Below are positions 5,765-6,606 of a stretch of DNA of 6,606 nt, one piece after another. The translations under genes were made by a program, and so were the position numbers. Numbering within the stretch: the first letter of the stretch is position 1; each line of letters starts with the position of its first letter. The stretch spans positions 1 to 6,606 of the forward strand of contig JAIRRF010000027.1 in the NCBI GenBank assembly GCA_031256115.1. Direction: 5' to 3'. Under the pieces are notes generated by a model that saw only the letters and a program-made list of their open reading frames with translations, was not told where the DNA came from and did no database searches. Source of the stretch: Treponema sp. Lineage in GTDB: Bacteria; Spirochaetota; Spirochaetia; Treponematales; Breznakiellaceae.

Positions 5765-6105
5765 GTATTATGACGCCAGGCTAAATAATCCACGTAACTA
5801 ATAAATTCTTTTTTTTGGGGAGACTTTTTAATTTCCAATCCAAATCTATTTGACGAGTTGTCGAAATGATGCCATTTGCTTTCAACCAAAAGATGAAACT
5901 TGTCTATCATGGATTCCTTTTCCGGGTAAATTGTAATGGTCTGTTCTGAATGTTCAGGCAAATCCACTAACATGGTATATTCTATACAGCAGCCCGTTAT
6001 GGAAATGTCCTTTAAAAAAGCTTCACTGCCGGATACTGCCGGAATCCGTGCTGTGGCAATAGACGGGTATCTGCGATTTTGCCGCATGTCGGCATTTCCG
6101 AACAT
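5761..6105 (-). CDS. PilZ-domain c-di-GMP-binding protein
   Basis: A 114-aa single-domain PilZ protein. Both c-di-GMP-binding signatures are intact: R8-x3-R12 (RQNRR) and D33-x-S35-x2-G38 (DISITG). The FGLEI segment near residue 88 fits the last strands of the barrel. It should act as a small cytoplasmic c-di-GMP receptor; its partner (motility, envelope or polysaccharide) is not evident. It is the first gene of an operon with the rRNA methyltransferase and TetR genes and shares an ATGA overlap with the former. The start is uncertain. The ATG at 6105 has no Shine-Dalgarno site, whereas an in-frame ATG at 6087 (residue 7) has GGAAA about 9 nt upstream. The shorter form would still keep both binding motifs. 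Confidence 0.85.
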   Translation of the reverse strand: MFGNADMRQNRRYPSIATARIPAVSGSEAFLKDISITGCCIEYTMLVDLPEHSEQTITIYPEKESMIDKFHLLVESKWHHFDNSSNRFGLEIKKSPQKKEFISYVDYLAWRHNT

Positions 6106-6157
6106 TATTCACTGTACAATTATTCATATGCCCGGTCAATGTGACATCCATGTCAAT

Positions 6158-6187
6158 CCAGTTTGTTACACAAACTGGTCATTTTTT
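6158..6187 (+). terminator. Terminator-like hairpin on the plus strand upstream of the acyltransferase gene
   Basis: CCAGTTTG (6158-6165) and CAAACTGG (6171-6178) form a perfect 8-bp stem with a 5-nt loop. After TCA, six T residues follow (6182-6187), so on the plus strand it resembles an intrinsic terminator. No plus-strand gene lies immediately upstream; it would end transcripts antisense to pilZ. On the minus strand it has no T-run and would be a leader hairpin of pilZ. Confidence 0.45.
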
Positions 6188-6210
6188 CTGGGCCGCCATC
6201 CATGGCGGCC

Positions 6211-6219
6211 ATTATAACA
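6211..6219 (-). promoter_or_regulatory. Perfect extended -10 element toward pilZ
   Basis: On the minus strand TGTTATAAT fits the extended -10 consensus TGnTATAAT exactly. No -35 match lies 17 bp upstream (ACATAT). The predicted start near 6204 gives pilZ a leader of about 100 nt carrying palindrome 1 and the hairpin at 6158-6178. An alternative weaker promoter, TTGACC (6139-6134) with TACAGT (6116-6111) at 17 bp, lies closer to the gene. Confidence 0.5.
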
Positions 6220-6223
6220 TCCA

Positions 6224-6232
6224 TGCTATAAT
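6224..6232 (+). promoter_or_regulatory. Perfect extended -10 element toward the acyltransferase gene
   Basis: TGCTATAAT matches TGnTATAAT exactly. The place for a -35 (6204-6209, GGCGGC) has no consensus match and lies inside palindrome 2. The expected transcription start is about 6238-6240, at the GTG start codon of the acyltransferase gene. Confidence 0.5.
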
Positions 6233-6237
6233 AATAT

Positions 6238-6606
6238 GTGGTTGAACTAAACAAGGCTCTGAAGATAAATTGTTCCTACACACTAAAATATGCCTCAAGC
6301 ATTACCGATTTTGACATTGCTGAATGGAATAATCTTATAACAGAAGAAACTATTCCTTTTTTGGAGTGGGAATGGCTGGCTGCGCTGGAAGAATCGGGCA
6401 GCGCCGCCGCAGTTACTGGCTGGCATCCCCTGCATCTTTCGCTCTGGAAGAAAAATAAACTTTTGGCCGCCGCTCCTCTCTACCTGAAAAATCACAGTAA
6501 CGGTGAATTTGTCTGGGACTACTTTTGGGCGGAGGCGGCTGTCTCCTTAGGCAGGCCCTGGTATCCCAAGCTGGTCGGCACCGTCCCCGCTACTCCGGCG
6601 GAGGGC
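6238..6606 (+). CDS. FemAB-like GNAT-fold acyltransferase (DUF482/COG3146), N-terminal part
   Basis: Open from a TAA at 6232-6234 to the window end: 123 codons read from GTG at 6238, cut at the right edge. Recognisable family segments are EWNNL (29-33), PFLEWEWLAALEESGSA (40-56), TGWHPLHLSLW (60-70), AAAPLYLKNHSNGEFVWDYFWAEA (77-100) and the YPKLVGTVPATP stretch (109-120). Together these are the pattern of the DUF482 / PF04339 proteins, usually near 380 aa, distant relatives of FemAB peptidyltransferases in the GNAT fold. Their substrate is unknown. No in-frame ATG exists in the visible part. GTG at 6238 is the first possible start and gives a reasonable N-terminus, but no Shine-Dalgarno site precedes it; CTG at 6259 is a less likely alternative. 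It is divergent from pilZ across the palindrome-rich region. Confidence 0.85.
   Translation, partial: MVELNKALKINCSYTLKYASSITDFDIAEWNNLITEETIPFLEWEWLAALEESGSAAAVTGWHPLHLSLWKKNKLLAAAPLYLKNHSNGEFVWDYFWAEAAVSLGRPWYPKLVGTVPATPAEG

Larger units (their letters stand above)
6142..6232. repeat. Three palindromes sharing the core CATCCATG in the divergent intergenic region
   Basis: Palindrome 1 is TGACAT-CC-ATGTCA (6142-6155). Palindrome 2 is GGCCGCCAT-CC-ATGGCGGCC (6191-6210). Palindrome 3 spans 6211-6232: ATTATA pairs with TATAAT, and CAT with ATG, around CC, with one mismatched pair (6217/6226). The core CATCCATG occurs three times here; I found no other copy in the window. Centres lie at 6148.5, 6200.5 and 6221.5, that is 52 and 21 bp apart. 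The likeliest reading is a set of operator sites for a dimeric regulator of the divergent genes. Confidence 0.6.

Noticed and set aside
6142..6232. Reading the three palindromes as a CRISPR array or insertion-sequence end
   Set aside because: Only the 8-bp core is shared, the spacing is irregular and very short, there is no transposase, and no target-site duplication is visible.
6295..6495. 66-aa minus-strand frame at the right end
   Set aside because: It lies opposite the plus-strand frame carrying clear DUF482 motifs, which is the real coding strand.

Overview
The window looks like chromosomal DNA of a strictly anaerobic bacterium with mid-range GC. Three things point loosely to a Treponema-like spirochaete: a ferredoxin-dependent 2-oxoacid oxidoreductase operon, a stand-alone DbpA-type RNA-binding protein, and a c-di-GMP receptor of the PilZ class. 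This placement is inferred from family recognition only; no 16S or other marker gene is present. I see no mobile element, CRISPR array, tRNA or rRNA.

Layout from left to right. (1) Positions 1-1470, minus strand: the front of a 2-oxoacid:ferredoxin oxidoreductase operon, in the order 2x[4Fe-4S] ferredoxin subunit, VorB-type alpha subunit, TPP-binding beta subunit (cut by the window edge). Both junctions are 4-bp ATGA overlaps. A gamma subunit would be expected beyond position 1. (2) Positions 1471-1828: an AT-rich gap holding the vor upstream region, with a 7-bp inverted repeat over a possible promoter, and a weak terminator for the next operon. (3) Positions 1829-3041, minus strand: a two-gene unit, DbpA-type RNA-binding protein then a glyoxalase-II-like metallo-beta-lactamase hydrolase, overlapping by 26 nt. 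(4) Positions 3105-3890, plus strand: a CX5R protein tyrosine phosphatase, divergent from unit 3 and convergent with unit 5. (5) Positions 3913-6105, minus strand: a three-gene operon of a PilZ protein, a THUMP/UPF0020 23S rRNA guanine-N2 methyltransferase and a TetR regulator, with an ATGA overlap and a 13-nt gap. (6) Positions 6106-6237: a structured divergent intergenic region. (7) 6238 to the end, plus strand: the N-terminal third of a DUF482/COG3146 FemAB-like acyltransferase that starts with GTG.

The most interesting part is the 132-bp gap between pilZ and the acyltransferase gene. It holds three palindromes, all built on the same CATCCATG core, with centres 52 and 21 bp apart (close to 5 and 2 helical turns). 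The outermost palindrome is itself two perfect extended -10 elements (TGnTATAAT) placed back to back on opposite strands. A plus-strand terminator-like hairpin sits between the first two palindromes. A reasonable but untested hypothesis is that one dimeric regulator, perhaps the TetR protein encoded at the end of the pilZ operon, controls both directions from these sites.

A second theme is translation starts without Shine-Dalgarno sequences. The phosphatase ATG and the acyltransferase GTG both lie only a few bases downstream of a -10 hexamer, which suggests leaderless transcripts. Most features outside the obvious genes are motif readings by eye and should be weighed accordingly.
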